From positions 16,653,573 through 16,717,572 of the forward strand of contig JACGWO010000011.1 of the NCBI GenBank assembly GCA_034509735.1: 64,000 bases of DNA. The letters are read 5' to 3'. Below are positions 11,758 to 23,219 of the stretch, piece after piece (position 1 is the first letter of the stretch; each line of letters starts with the position of its first letter). The notes below the pieces were generated by a model, which had not been told where the DNA came from, made no database searches, and was given only the letters and a program-made list of their open reading frames with translations. This DNA is from Sesamum alatum. Lineage: Eukaryota > Streptophyta > Magnoliopsida > Lamiales > Pedaliaceae. A program made the translations under genes and the position numbers.

Positions 11758-12611
11758 TGAGTTAACTGTAAAATTAGTCCCACGCTATAGGTTCTTTTAC
11801 AATTTTAGTCTCATACTTTTAACAATAACCAAATTTAGTTCCACACTTTAATATTTTTTTACGAAACTAATCCCACTGTTAAAAATATGACGAAAAAATT
11901 AAACAAACATTAGGATGACTGGTTGAATGGGATAGACTGGTAGATTAGGGGTGTTGGGGGGGGGGGGGGGGGTTGCAGTTCATTGCAAAATTAGTCTCAC
12001 TCTATAGGCCCATTTGAACTTTAGTCCCATATTTTTGGAAAATAGCCCAACTTAGTCAAGTCTTTAGTTCCATCTTTTATTCTTCAGTAATCTCAAGCAA
12101 ATACACAAAAATATCCAAGAAAAAAACAAACCTAAAGTCTTTTACATATAGTAATTTGAAGTATGGTATTCGATTAACTCATAAGGGCGACGCATTTTAT
12201 CTCGCTAAATAATCGTGTCTTCACTCCTGCTGTTGCGCCAAAATTCCTCTTGAGTTACCTTCGGATTTAATTTCAATCGAGAAAGAGTATCAGGATTTTG
12301 TTTTGGGAAGAAATAAAGTGATTTTCTTTCTCCTTGATTTTGACTGAGTTGGGTAAATGGGTACATTCTTTTTTAACTAAATTCCCCCTTTAACCTTAAA
12401 CTGCGAGCCCCCATCCCTCTTAAATTATAACACTTTCAAACGGTCATCATAACATTTTTTTTTACTGTTCCATCACATTTTAACAACGGGACTAATTTGC
12501 CAAAAAAAGAAAAAAAATATTAAAAGTGAGACTAAGTTTTACTATTTCCAAAAGCACGAGACTAAAGTTGCAAAAAGACCTATAATGTGAGATTAATTTT
12601 GCAATTAACTC
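11758..12611. mobile_element. Foldback MITE with an internal related copy
   Basis: The left arm begins GAGTTAACTGTAAAATTAGT and the right arm is its inverse, ending in ATTAATTTTGCAATTAACTC. A second arm-like segment starting near 11973 (AGTTCATTGCAAAATTAGTC) suggests one copy inserted in or duplicated next to another. A 17-base G tract (11956-11972) sits at the junction. The target duplication is unclear (GAATTTTTT versus GAATTCTAC). Confidence 0.6.
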
Positions 12612-12925
12612 GAATTCTACTCCAAATTTTATTGCATATTCTATTATATTTAATATAGAAACGACATAAATAAATAATATCATTATTATACACGTGGACT
12701 TGTTATATTAAACTATTACATTTAATATATAAACAATAAATAAATGACATCATCATTATACACGTAGACTCGTATACATTAAATGAAATAAAAGATGCAA
12801 TAAAATTTAAAATAAAACTATAATTTTCAGAAATTAGAGTGGACAAGGAAGAAAAGAACTATCATTCAAACAATAATCGTAACTACGACTTCACGAGATT
12901 GCACGCTAAAACACATGATTACAGG

Positions 12926-15900
12926 CTAAGAGAATGAACAATTCCCTCCGCAACATTCGCCCTGTAGGCTCTGGTAAAGCTAACTCTACATACATTGGTG
13001 AAGTAAACATAACATACCAATTACTCGACTATGCTCTACAAGTCCGAATCTGTCCTGTTAGAACTCCAGAATAACTTCAGGCACTTTCGACGAGTGAACG
13101 AATGCATCGCAATGTTCTTACGTTCTCTAACCGACACAACCGCAACAGACGATACCTCTGCTAGAGGAAAAAGAAAACGGAACAGGAATCAGAACAAAAT
13201 TGGACGATCTAACGTCCTTTTTTTAAGTGAAAGTGATGAATTATTATTTATTAAGTAAATCTTACAATCATCAATATAAATCTTTGTATTTGATAACTGC
13301 TTGCAACTATAGCAATCATATGCTAGTCATCAATATTAGATAACTATATCTAATCAACAACCAGTTGTTTAGAAGTTATAATGCTTCTACAATTCTCACC
13401 CATGTGTGTGCAGGTGCTCATCTTTTAGAAGTGAATATTGAATGTGTTATGAGACATATTGTGGCTACATAAACAATAGGGTATATTACATCGATCGCAC
13501 TCTTGAGGGTAGGTCTAATTATACAAACAGATCATATCCCCTTTGCAAAATTAAAAGTACATCCATTGAGGGTGTGTCGATTTAATTTATGTCAAGGAGT
13601 ATTTGTACAAGTTTTTGCCATTGAGCGGGGTGCCAATGTAAACTTACAACTACAACCTCAAGGGATGTACTTATAATATTGCAAAGGGGAGCAGGAAGTA
13701 TACTTCTAAGTGGATTTTACCTCAGAAAATGTCGATGCAATTTACCCTAAACAACAACGAACCTACTCTCACTTATCAACATCCCTAATCGCCTTTACGG
13801 GTTTGAAATTACAACTACAACATCGGGGAATGTACTTATAATGTTGCAAAGGGGAGCAGGAACTATACTTCTAAGTGGACCTTACCTCAGAAAATGTCAA
13901 CGCAATTTACCCTAGACAAAAATGAACCTACTCTCACTTATCAACATCCCCTATCGCCTTTAGCCCTTTACGGGTTTGAAAAGGCTACTTTTTCATTGTT
14001 TAATGAAAGTCGAAACTCTACTTCTCGATTCCATGCTAATGTACCAATGCAATGCAGTATGTATGCAAACAACGCTAATAATGGAAATGATCTACTCACA
14101 CGATTGAGCAGCCGCTACTGTGTTTTTTCTTTCGTGCTACCATTTCCTTCCTCCGAGTAGGTTGAAGCACAGCCTTGATTGCAGTATCAAAAACAGCTTT
14201 CACATTCTGGTAAAAACTCAACAACATTAGCTTCCCTTAAAAAACGTTGCTCTCAGATGTTTTCAACAATGGTTATAACAAGTAGTTAGTGCCGGTGATA
14301 GCATCAAAGTGTTTACACCAAACACCCTACCTGTTGAGTCTTTGAGCTGCATTCGATATAAGCTGCTGCGCCAATTTGTTTCCTCAGCTCCTCCCCCTAC
14401 AAATTTCAGCCACGTTAGTCGAGAATATAGAGCAAATTAAGCACTGATGGAACGAAGAGAAAGATACAGACTTGGGCAGTTGTAATGATGTTAGATCCCA
14501 TGTGATCAACCATATATCCCCTGTCTTCTCGAAGATCTGTTGAGGAAAAACAAAAGTGATGAGCCATCATATCAGACGACGATCTTCGTCCTACTAAGCC
14601 AGAAAAACAGCTACCAGAATCACTAGATTGTAACTGGATATCTTGAGATCGTACCTAACTTCGTTCCAACAAGTACAATTGGAACGTTGGGAGCAAACCG
14701 ACGAAGCTCAGGCATCCACTGAAATGAGAGTTTGAATTTTGTTATGAATACTTTCAAGCCAATCTTGATAAAGGAACTATGAAGAGAGAAAGCCTGTATT
14801 TTGTAGTTTACATACAACCAATTTTAACTACAGAAAATTACGCTGGAATTAGAACGTGTTTGGATGAGATTATAAAAATTCTTAACAAATTCTTTCAAAC
14901 TGATTATGAAGTTCATCATCTTAATTTATCCAAACACTCAAGAGTTTATTTTTATAAAAAAGATCAAACATCTTATAACTTATACGACATTTTAAATAAG
15001 CTTAGCCAAACACCCTATTAATCAATAAAATTTACTCAAAGAGCTGATTGGAGAGTTTTCCAAGCTTTTATTCAAGATGAAATTACCCTATTTCACAATT
15101 TGAATGTGAAGAAAAGCAAAGAAAAACAGAAAAGAGAGAGCACTGTCAAAAAGAGTAGGCAAAACTCACAGCTCTAAATTGTGGATTACCTTCTTGAGGA
15201 CATTTTCATAGCTAGCCCTACTGATTAAAGAGAAAGCCAATACAAATATGTCAGCACCTCTGTAACTCAGTGGCCTCAACCTGCTGTAATCTTCTTGACC
15301 TTTAAATCAGAGAAAATCAATACAATTAGGAAACTGAAACTGCTAAAAATAGTAGAAAAAACAGGAGTACTTATGGAGGAGAAAAAGATGATAAACAATC
15401 ATCTGGGGTACATCCCGGCCCATTCGGGCTCGAGATTTCCCAGACGAGGTCTTGTGTTCGGACATGAGTGTTTGGGGCGTGTGTGTTAAAAAATATAAAA
15501 ATAACAAAGATAAAGATAATAAACACCTGCAGTATCCCATAGTCCTAAGTTCACAATGTTGCCATCCACAGCCACATTAGCACTGAAATTGTCAAAAACT
15601 GTTGGAATATAATCCTGAAATACAAGAAAGTCCCAGATATATAATCAATTGTAACATATTGCACGAGACTTGTAACCCACTTCAAACTCTTTTTTTTTTT
15701 TTTTACTACGATGATAAGATGAACTTAACCGCATTATTATCTATAAAAGTGGATAAATAACCAGCACCCAGAATTTAAAAAACTGGGAAAATGAGAAAGT
15801 ATTGAAAACAATATGCAAGAAATTAGAGAAGAACCATTGAAAAATCAAGAATGAGAGAGAGACTGACAGTGGGGAACTTGTTGCTGGTATAACATATGAG

Positions 15901-15966
15901 CATGCAGGTCTTGCCAACGGCTCCGTCTCCCACAGTCACACACTTGATGAACTTTGAAGCACTCAT
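12926..15966 (-). CDS. ROP: ROP/RAC small GTPase, type II (8 exons, 210 aa)
   Basis: Plant Rho GTPase: a plasma-membrane switch that binds GTP and drives polar growth and hormone or defence signalling. Exons on the minus strand are 15966-15868, 15614-15527, 15299-15190, 14718-14655, 14536-14472, 14396-14331, 14206-14102 and 12961-12926. All junctions keep frame with GT-AG ends. The start is [20 protein letters not shown]. Visible motifs are P-loop GDGAVGKT (13-20), switch [12 protein letters not shown], switch [22 protein letters not shown], the insert-helix region [18 protein letters not shown], and ECSSK. The C-terminus has a polybasic RKKKH, then SGCSI, and exon 8 adds [11 protein letters not shown]. 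This is the GC-CG box of type II ROPs (palmitoylation rather than prenylation). Exon 8 is inferred from its acceptor (CTACAG) and the fitting product. Intron 7 (1.1 kb) carries a tandem duplication with a MITE end. Confidence 0.95.
13482..13980. repeat. MITE and tandem duplication within ROP intron 7
   Basis: A foldback MITE (about 13482-13755) has ends AGGGTATATTACATCGAT and the inverse near ATCGATGCAATTTACCCT-like sequence. A segment of about 170 bp spanning its right half plus flank (about 13636-13806) is repeated directly at about 13810-13980. Both copies contain GCAAAGGGGAGCAGGAA and CCTACTCTCACTTATCAAC. Confidence 0.75.
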
Positions 15967-15997
15967 CTTCTGTAAACCCTTCAGCTTCTACAGAGCT

Positions 15998-16011
15998 ATA
16001 TATATATATAT
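15998..16011 (-). promoter_or_regulatory. TATA-rich run upstream of ROP start
   Basis: An uninterrupted (TA)n run lies 32-45 nt upstream of the ROP ATG at 15966. It could be the core promoter, which would leave a very short leader, or simply a microsatellite within the 5' UTR. A pyrimidine-rich (CT)n tract on the minus strand at about 16217-16231 could also be leader sequence. Confidence 0.3.
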
Positions 16012-16239
16012 TTGTCAAAGCAAAAAAAGATTCTTGAAAGAAAGAATCTGAGTTGAGTGAATGGAGAAGGGGTGAGAAAAAGGAGAGAGTATCTAAAAAT
16101 GGTGAAGAAAAAACAAGAAGAAAAGGGCAGGTGGATATAGAAAGAGAGGCCCTTATTGCAACCTTGGAGTTTCGAGAATGGCAATAAAAAACAATGCTGC
16201 GGACAGTGCGTGCACAGAGAGAGAGAGAGAGTGGAGTCA

Positions 16240-16648
16240 AACGATCTCGCTGTCACTTTTCATCCCTCTCGATAAGATTCAAAATCCAACAGAAATATTT
16301 TTTGAAATGCAGAAAGATGATGGGACCGTGTCCTCAAACGGCTCCAAACCACACCAACTGCTTACCAGTATCTCCTTAGTTTTGCAGATAGATAGTATAT
16401 TTACTGCTGCTGCAATAAGGACATGTGCTTGGTCTTTTTTATGTTTGCTCCTTCCAATAACTGCTTGTTGAGAAAATATTTATTTGAATTTAAGTTTCAC
16501 CCCATATACTACTAATACTATGAGTATTATTGTATTTATTATGTGGTTCATTATTTTCCTAAATTGTTTATTAATAACAAATTTAATGTGCTCGAAATAT
16601 AATTAATTTTGGATTTAGAGTGTTTGGTTGAGTTTATAAGTTTTTAAA
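16240..16648. other. Upstream flank of the ROP gene
   Basis: No gene seen. AT-rich from about 16470. Open frames at 16178-16471 run antisense through the ROP upstream region and look non-genic. Confidence 0.4.
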
Positions 16649-16657
16649 ATATTTTAG

Positions 16658-17130
16658 GATTAATTATACTTAAATCTCCTATGAAAATACGAAATTGCAC
16701 ATTTTTTTCAAAAAAAATTTAAAATTACACTTAACCCCCTCCAAGGGTTCTCTGTTTACACTTGATCCCATTCCATTAGGATTTGGGCGAAAGATGTTGA
16801 CATGAAGAAAAAAAAATGAAATAAACTTTCAATTTTACCCCTTATTTAACATTCCTATGTAATAATTTGTATTTATAAAGGAAAAATTATAATGATATTA
16901 ACTTCACTCTCACTATATATATCGTATTTATTCCCTTGTAAGTACAAAAATATACATGAAAATATTAGAATGAGGATAAAATTTAAAATCTATGTAAGTT
17001 TTTTTGTTTATGTCAGTTTTTTTTTTTTGTCCAAGCCCTAACGGAAGGGGGTTAGGTGGAAAACTTTCGGAGGGGGTATTACTGTAATTTTTTTTTTTTT
17101 GGAAGAAAGTGTAATTTCACATTGAACCCA
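16658..17130. mobile_element. Foldback MITE, MULE-type (family of 28.7-29.4 kb)
   Basis: The left end is GGATTAATTATACTTAAATC. The right arm contains AGAAAGTGTAATTTCACATTG and ends about 17130. Internal landmarks TACACTTGATCCCATTCC and the inverse CCTAACGGAAGGGGGTTAGG are shared with the 28715-29408 element. Flanks AATATTTTA and AATGTCTTA agree at 7 of 9 positions, a decayed 9-bp duplication. It interrupts a second repeat whose halves flank it (TTTGGTTGAGTTTATAAG on the left, AGTTCATAAAATGTTGC on the right). Confidence 0.6.
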
Positions 17131-17660
17131 ATGTCTTAAGATGTTTTAAAGTTCATAAAATGTTGCAAATTGGTTGATACATTTTTTTTGGTCAAAAATA
17201 GATGTATAAGTTTTTTTATTAAAAAAAAAAAGTTCTCAACTTATTTTTTAAAAGTTCAATAAGTTCAATTGTTTTCAAATTAATTATAAATTTGTGATTA
17301 GTAGCAAATTTTAAGCTTCATAATCTAATGGCCTGTTTTACTTTCTTTTAACGAAAGTCACTTGTGCCTAGGTGGGAGGTTTGGTCGATCTCTACCTGTT
17401 TTTTTAAGAATCTCATAAAAAGAATGTCCTTATACACTCTATAAGTAATAAATGAGGAGTACCTACTCCCTTTACAAAGTTTCCTACTAATAGAAAAACT
17501 AGCGAAATTGAAAATTTGGGATGTGTAAGTCTACCCAAACAAGCCCCGCTAGTTCACCTTGGGCTTGACTGAGAGCACCGTGAAGATTGTGTCGTGCACG
17601 TGTGGTTTGCCACAAAATCAGTCAGTTTGTTTCTTGATGAAAAATATGAGCTAATTGAAG
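17131..17660. other. Spacer without gene
   Basis: Contains the right half of the interrupted hAT-like repeat (to about 17340) and unique sequence. No open frame of note. Confidence 0.3.
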
Positions 17661-17882
17661 GTTCATTCGCTACTGCAGCCCGCGAAGCTGAGTGAATAGC
17701 GACTTATTTATTTTATTAATATTAAGAAAAAAAATAACAAAAATAATTATTATATATAATACAAAATAACAATGGTAAAAAACAAATTTTTTGAGTTTGA
17801 CTTTACTAATTTTTTTTTTTATAAATTATGAAGTCGAACTCAAAGAGTGCGACTTCTAATCATTGAAGTCGAACTCAACTTT
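17661..17882. repeat. Short alternating inverted repeats 3' of MULE copy 2
   Basis: TTCGC at 17666-17670 can pair with GCGAA at 17682-17686, and TCGCTA at 17667-17672 with TAGCGA at 17697-17702. Further right, GAAGTCGAACTC (17830-17841) pairs with GAGTGCGACTTC (17845-17856; 11 of 12) across a 3-nt loop, and a third direct copy GAAGTCGAACTC follows at about 17866. This sits about 270-480 bp beyond the 3' end of the transposase. Confidence 0.7.
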
Positions 17883-18143
17883 TTTCTTTTTTTTCTTTTT
17901 ATTTATTTATTATTTTATTATTATTATTTATTATTACTACTATGTATATTATATATAATTTATTAATTTATTTATACTGATAATTATTTAAATGTACAAC
18001 GAAAAATATATATTAACACAAAAAAATATAGTTACATAAAAAAATATTTAAATCAAAAAATAAAATTCAAAAAATTAATTATAATAATTACAATTCTTAA
18101 AAATTAATTTATTGAAAAAAATAAGATCAACTATACAATTATT

Positions 18144-20175
18144 ATTGTCTTCTACGACCCCTCACCGACGCATCAGCTTGTCTTGAATGATCTTCCCTTT
18201 GTTGGTATTGTTGTCTATCTCGCGTTTGTGTCCAATCCATCTCGTTAGGAATACGTGATGTTTGGCTTCTACCAGGACAAATGATGCCACGCAAAGTAGT
18301 GTCATGGGCCAACTCAAATTGTGGAACATCCCAATAATCTTCCGCCATCAAAAGATGAAATAATTAGAATATGTTCTCCTGTAAGCCATTATATCATAAT
18401 AGTCATTCACCATTGATGGGGCATTAATTCTATATGCAGCGCATAATTTTTGAGCATGCAAGCACGGAATGACGAATTGACTCCATTTGCCACATGAACA
18501 TTCTCGTGTGGCAATTTTGACGACGTGAGTGTTGAATCCATGTCCAATCTAACGTTTTGTTACAACGGAGGCAGACTGTTGGTGCTGACTGTATCTCGTC
18601 ACAGCATGTTCAACACTTTTTTCGAACCAACGTTAGAACAATTTGTTTGCAAAGTCCATCCATAGTTGGTTGTTGCTTAACATGACACCACTCTTTGTCA
18701 TCCTCTCACGAAAATAGTGGACTGAACGAGCAAATGTTATTTCCACTATTGTAATCACAGGAAATCGACGAGCCCCTTTCAAAACTCCATTGATGCACTT
18801 TGATATGTTGGTTGTGAGAATTCCGCACCGCCATCCGCCATCGTGAGAAGCTGTCCATTTTTCCTTTTCAATATTCTCTAAGTACACAAACGCTTCTAAT
18901 TTGTTCGTCTTTATCTCGTTCATTGTTCGATTGAACTTGCTGATTTGATATTCAGAACCAGCTCTCCAACAAAGGTCCTTCAGTTCCACATTCTTGTAAC
19001 GACTGTTGAAATTAGAACATATGTGCCGCAAGCAATATCTGTGCACTCCTTGTGGTGGCACAAAATCTGGAATTGTTTTTACTGCTTTGATGAGACCGGC
19101 ATTACGGTCAGAAATAAGACACATTCCAGACCGTCCTCTTATAATATGTTTGCTCAACATTTGAAGAAACCAAGTTCAAGATGCTTCGGATTCTTCATCG
19201 ATAATAGCAAACGCAAGAGGAAGTATTGTTGATTCCCATCCATGGCAGCTGCAATTAACATTTTGTGCTTGTACTTTGTATATAAATGTGTTCCATCGAC
19301 ACTGATGACATTGCGGCAGTATTGGAACCCATCGATACACGGTTTGAATGCCCAAAAGACGTATTTTATCACGTATGCATTGCTTGACCGCTGAAAGTAT
19401 TTATGTTCCTATTCAACAATCGTCCCTTCATTATACTTTTGGAGAGCTCCCATGAAGATTGGTAGCTTTCGAACTGAACTCTCTCATGTGCCATAAACGG
19501 TTTCACGGGCCATCTTCAAACTGTATCATGCCTTTTGGTATGTTATGTCGAACCCTGTGTGGTCCTTCACAGTTTGTATTACATGCTTAATTCCATATGA
19601 GGGGTCGCATTTTACATGCCCTAATAATAAAGAAGCAACGTACCTTCTGTCTAAATTGCAATGTTCAAGGGACATATCGTTAACAACACATGTGTGGTCC
19701 CCCTTATATTTTGTTATTTCCCAACGACCATTTCTCGATTTTATTATTCCTCGTAGCTCCCAGCTACACCATACATCTGGAACGGAAAAAAAAAGATGAA
19801 TACACTTTATGATAAATTGTGATAAACGACTATACAATATTGATACGTACCTGGGGTGCTATGTTTACAGACGACCTTCCATTTTTTTGTGGTACTCTCA
19901 AGTACCACATACTCACGCCGTGCATGCCGTATCGAGTGATCTTTCACCGCTCTTATTAAATGATCTTTATTTTTGAAAATCATTCCCACATCAAGTCTCC
20001 CTTCATTAGCATCATAAAATTTCGCATACTTTGACGGAACATCAATGGAGTCAGCAGGTATCTCCGGGAAACGTACGATCAAAAAATGGTATGGAACGGT
20101 AAAACATTTCCTCATTAGTGTTATTTGGCATAGACGGTTCATTGGTTGGTGACATACCTTGAGATTGGGTTGCAA
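18144..20175 (-). pseudogene. MULE (MuDR-type) transposase, better preserved copy
   Basis: The minus-strand product can be followed almost end to end. The MuDR region is VGMIFKNKDHLIRAVKDHS...RREYVVLEST (20175-19860). An intron is likely between about 19850 and 19772, with acceptor TTCCAG. Then come WEITKYKGDHTCV (19799-19526), VISVDGTHLYTKYKHKMLIA with the first catalytic Asp (19372-19154), MCLISDRNAGLIKAVKTIP with the second Asp and VHRYCLRHICSNF (19160-18633), and a SWIM zinc finger ECSCGKWSQFVIPCLHA (about 18540-18450). The C-terminal tail is EDYWDVPQFELAHDTT...RGRRRQ (18351-18144). Frameshifts near 19500, 19180 and 18630-18570 prevent a single frame, so it is probably inactive. The catalytic Asp residues and the SWIM motif are intact, unlike the 4.1-6.5 kb copy. 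Confidence 0.88.
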
Positions 20176-20377
20176 ATGTTTAGGACTTTTTTTTTTTTTA
20201 ATTTTTGTAATTAAATTGGATAATATTCTTATGTAATATAATTTTTATTTCTAAATTATGCGTTTTCTCATCTTTAAATAATAATTATACAAAAAACTAC
20301 AAAATATTATTAATAATTTAATATTTATTTTAATGATAATAATTATTACTATAAAAAAAATTAATAATTGATTATTT

Positions 20378-21109
20378 AGGAATGGTACTGTAGACGGACA
20401 TGGAGCGCATATAGATCGTTCCAATTTTTGTCCGTCTTAGAGAAGTGACCGTTTCTATCACTGAGTAAATAACCATTCCAAATTAGGTGAAAACCATTCC
20501 TAAAAGCGGATAAAAATGACTTCCAAATTAGGGACAGACCGTTCCTACATGTATTCAAAATTCAATGCTTTCATGGTTAGGTTTTCGTTCTAAATACAAT
20601 ACCAAAAACCGGTCCAATGTCGTATTCCAAATTAGGAGTACAAAATCCATTCCCAGTGACCGTGTCAAAATGTATTCTAGTGACCATTCCTAATTTGTAT
20701 AGCTGATCGTTGCAATATGTATTCTAGAACCAGTGCTAAAATATATCTGCAACTTATGCTGATAATTCCAAACTGTGTTCTAACTACCGTTCCAACTTGT
20801 GCGATTTACTTTTGATATGACCGTTCCAAAATTTAATTAGGTGTTCCAAATACAAAAATGACATATTCATACATACAAAGGTAATTAGGAACGGTAAAAC
20901 AATTGTACGCCAAAAACCGTTCCAAAATTGGAACGGTCGCCGTGTTCTCGTTCCTAATATTAGGAACGCCTCTCCTTTCAAAGGATAGCCTCCCATTCCT
21001 GAACCGTTCCTAATACCAACCCAAATGAATCCAATGATCTATTTACCGTTTTAAAAGAAAAAAAACCCGTTCCTATTACCGTTGCAATTCCTGCATTTTT
21101 GTTGTAGTG
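20378..21109. mobile_element. CACTA (En/Spm-type) terminal region
   Basis: The right end is TTTTTGTTGTAGTG at about 21096-21109, the inverse of the CACTACAA terminus of CACTA elements. Inward lie at least eight copies of a short subterminal word of the type ACCGTTCC(T/A)AA in both orientations between 20395 and 21080, as expected for transposase binding sites of this superfamily. The matching left terminus was not found, so the element is either truncated or extends over the MULE. No TNP1/TNP2-like coding sequence was seen. Confidence 0.7.
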
Positions 21110-21408
21110 CTTTCTTGTTTATAATTTAATTTAAAAAAATAAGGAAAAAAGTTAAACATTTAATAATATTTAATTATTTTAAAATTTAATTAATTTTTCA
21201 TAATAAATATTTATTAAAACTATTTTGTATATTAATTCATATTGATTAATTAATTATTAAAAAATAATTAGATATTAAGTAATATTAAATTATTACGAAA
21301 TACTATTTAAAAATAAAAATGATTAATAAATTATTATAAAATACTATTTAAACTTATACATTCTATCCGTGCATCTTTGATAAATATTTTGTTTCTACTC
21401 TATAGGAT
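21110..21408. other. AT-rich spacer
   Basis: A/T-only style sequence rich in AATTA motifs. It precedes the FAR1-like fragment and may include its leader; no motif identified. Confidence 0.3.
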
Positions 21409-21796
21409 ATGGAGCCTAATATTTGTGTGGATCTTACCCCACGCCGTAAATTAGATTTTGGCTCTAATGAGGAGAATAGGGAAAAAGAAGTTGTATTTCT
21501 TGAAGATAATGGTGGAGAAAAACTAATAAATAAATGTCATTCAACCATTTTAGAGGGGAAAATTCCAAAAATCGGTATGGAGTTTAATAGTGAAGAAGAA
21601 GCTAACAACTTTTACAATGAATATGCAAAGGCTAATTGGATTTGGTATTAGAAAGCACACTATTCATAAAGATGCGAGCGGGAGGATTATTGATAGGATG
21701 TTTTGTTGGCTTGCCAAAAGATAAAAGAGACGCGAATGTTAAATCTCATCTTCCAGAAACAAGACTGGTTGTTGTGCAATTATGAGGATTAATGGT
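21409..21796 (+). pseudogene. FAR1/FHY3-related protein, N-terminal fragment
   Basis: The frame from the ATG at 21409 encodes an acidic N-terminus, then GKIPKIGMEFNSEEEANNFY and NEYAKANW. A frameshift at about 21636 moves the continuation into another frame: GFGIRKHTIHKDASGRIIDR, then MFCWLAKR, RDANVKSHLPETR. The PxxGMxFxSxEEAxxFYxxYA signature is the start of the FAR1 DNA-binding domain, a MULE-derived zinc-binding fold. Only about 120 residues remain; no transposase-like core or SWIM finger follows. The sequence runs into a non-coding repeat at about 21796. At least two lesions are present, so it is a pseudogene. Confidence 0.75.
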
Positions 21797-22545
21797 CGTT
21801 ATATCTGGATCCTGATCCTCTATTCCAATTGCATCCGGATCCTCTAAAATATAAAGCAAATGTGTCCGGATCCTCTATGCCAATAGTAATATTTTAAATG
21901 TGTTTAAATTTTTTTTTTAATTTAAGAAATATTAATTTTCTCACAAACAATAAACCTTTGTCCTGCTTAGATGAGATGAAATTAAAAAAAATATCCTACA
22001 AGCAACCACAATTAAAAAAAAATCTTGCTAATTATAATTTTTACAAAATAATATTTTCATTAAAATTTTAAAATTCATTAAATATTTTTTGTCGATAATT
22101 CTATTTTTTTGTAGTGACAAAAAATAATTATTATTTTCTCATAATATTTTCTCTCATATATATATATATATATTTAATTTTATAAAATAATTATCTCCAC
22201 TAAAATATGGAAAAAATTCATTATTGCAACAAAATAAGAATTCTTGAAAATAACAAATAATGATTTCCACTAAAACTTTAAAATTCATTAAATATTTTTT
22301 ATCGATAATTTTATTTATTTTAGTGACAAAAAATAATTTTTGTTTCTTCATAATATTTTCTCTCTCATATATATATTTTTTAATTTTTTATTTGGATGAA
22401 ATTCTTTGTTTTTCTCCCTCTGAACCCACAGCTTTTACAACTTTTTTTTTTTATTTTTTATTTAGAATTTTCACTTGTACATCTCCTATAAGTGGAATAG
22501 GAGATGGAATAGAAAATTGGAATAGAGGATCCCGAGTCGTAAATT
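21797..22545. mobile_element. Putative small DNA element with GGATCCTCTATTCCAATT ends
   Basis: The left end has CTGGATCCTGATCCTCTATT and the right end the inverse ATTGGAATAGAGGATCC. The interior has a direct duplication of about 105 bp (about 22062-22168 and 22266-22372, both with TTTAAAATTCATTAAATATT). No coding sequence and no confirmed target duplication. Confidence 0.45.
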
Positions 22546-23219
22546 GCAGGTTTCCCTAACCATTGCAGATAAAGAGTTTCATGCGCTGGACAAGAAGAAT
22601 ACCACCTATTAAATAATACTTTTCATCTTTTACGGATCAATTTCAATCTTTTTTAGATTATCTAATCATACAATACAAATAGGAAAAAAATCATAATTTT
22701 AGTCTTATAACTATGGGTTGCAATTTTAATCCTATATGAATTCATTTTAGTAATTTTATCTTGTAATTTTGGAATTTTTTCACATTGAGACAAAAAAAAG
22801 ACCGAAAAAGTGTACCTAATTAAGTTGGTCATGACGTCCACTTTTAAGGTCACTTTAGCCAATTCCGGACGCATGATTTTTGTCCTCAATATGCGATACT
22901 TATAAAATTAGACAAAAAAATTGTTGAAATAAATTCGTACATGACTAAAACTGCCACCCACATACTTGCAGGACTAAATTTGTCAATTCTCCCAATAAAA
23001 ATAATATATTTCCAGTTACTGCAAACTTAAAATAATTCCATCTAATTTCAAAGTCATTTTAAATTTCCTCAACTCCAAATATATTTCTCAAATAACAAAA
23101 TTTCCATCCAAATATATATATATCCTTAATGAATATTTATAATAAGATAAAGAAAATGTACAATTTCCAATACACACACCAAAAAAAAAAGGTGAATCGA
23201 TCACTCAAAAATATACGAA
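22546..23219. other. 3' flank of the NPF gene
   Basis: Non-coding downstream region on the minus strand. It includes a one-sided MITE-like segment (about 22680-22985, with AATTTTAGTCTTATAACTATG) and poly-A/T runs. No clear polyadenylation signal chosen. Confidence 0.4.

Noticed and set aside
13031..13258. 75-codon plus-strand frame in ROP intron 7
   Set aside because: No recognisable domain and lies antisense in an intron.
14096..14206. ROP ending at the in-frame stop after CSIV (200 aa, CaaX-like)
   Set aside because: A good donor (GTGTGAG) and a downstream exon giving an exact type II GC-CG tail make the 210-aa form more likely; kept as a possible isoform in the findings.
14779..15021. 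80-codon frame antisense within ROP intron 3
   Set aside because: No family resemblance; it lies wholly in an intron whose flanking exons are certain.
15400..15490. Possible SINE (weak B-box-like GTGTTCGGAC) in ROP intron 2
   Set aside because: No convincing A box, no tail repeat and no target duplication.
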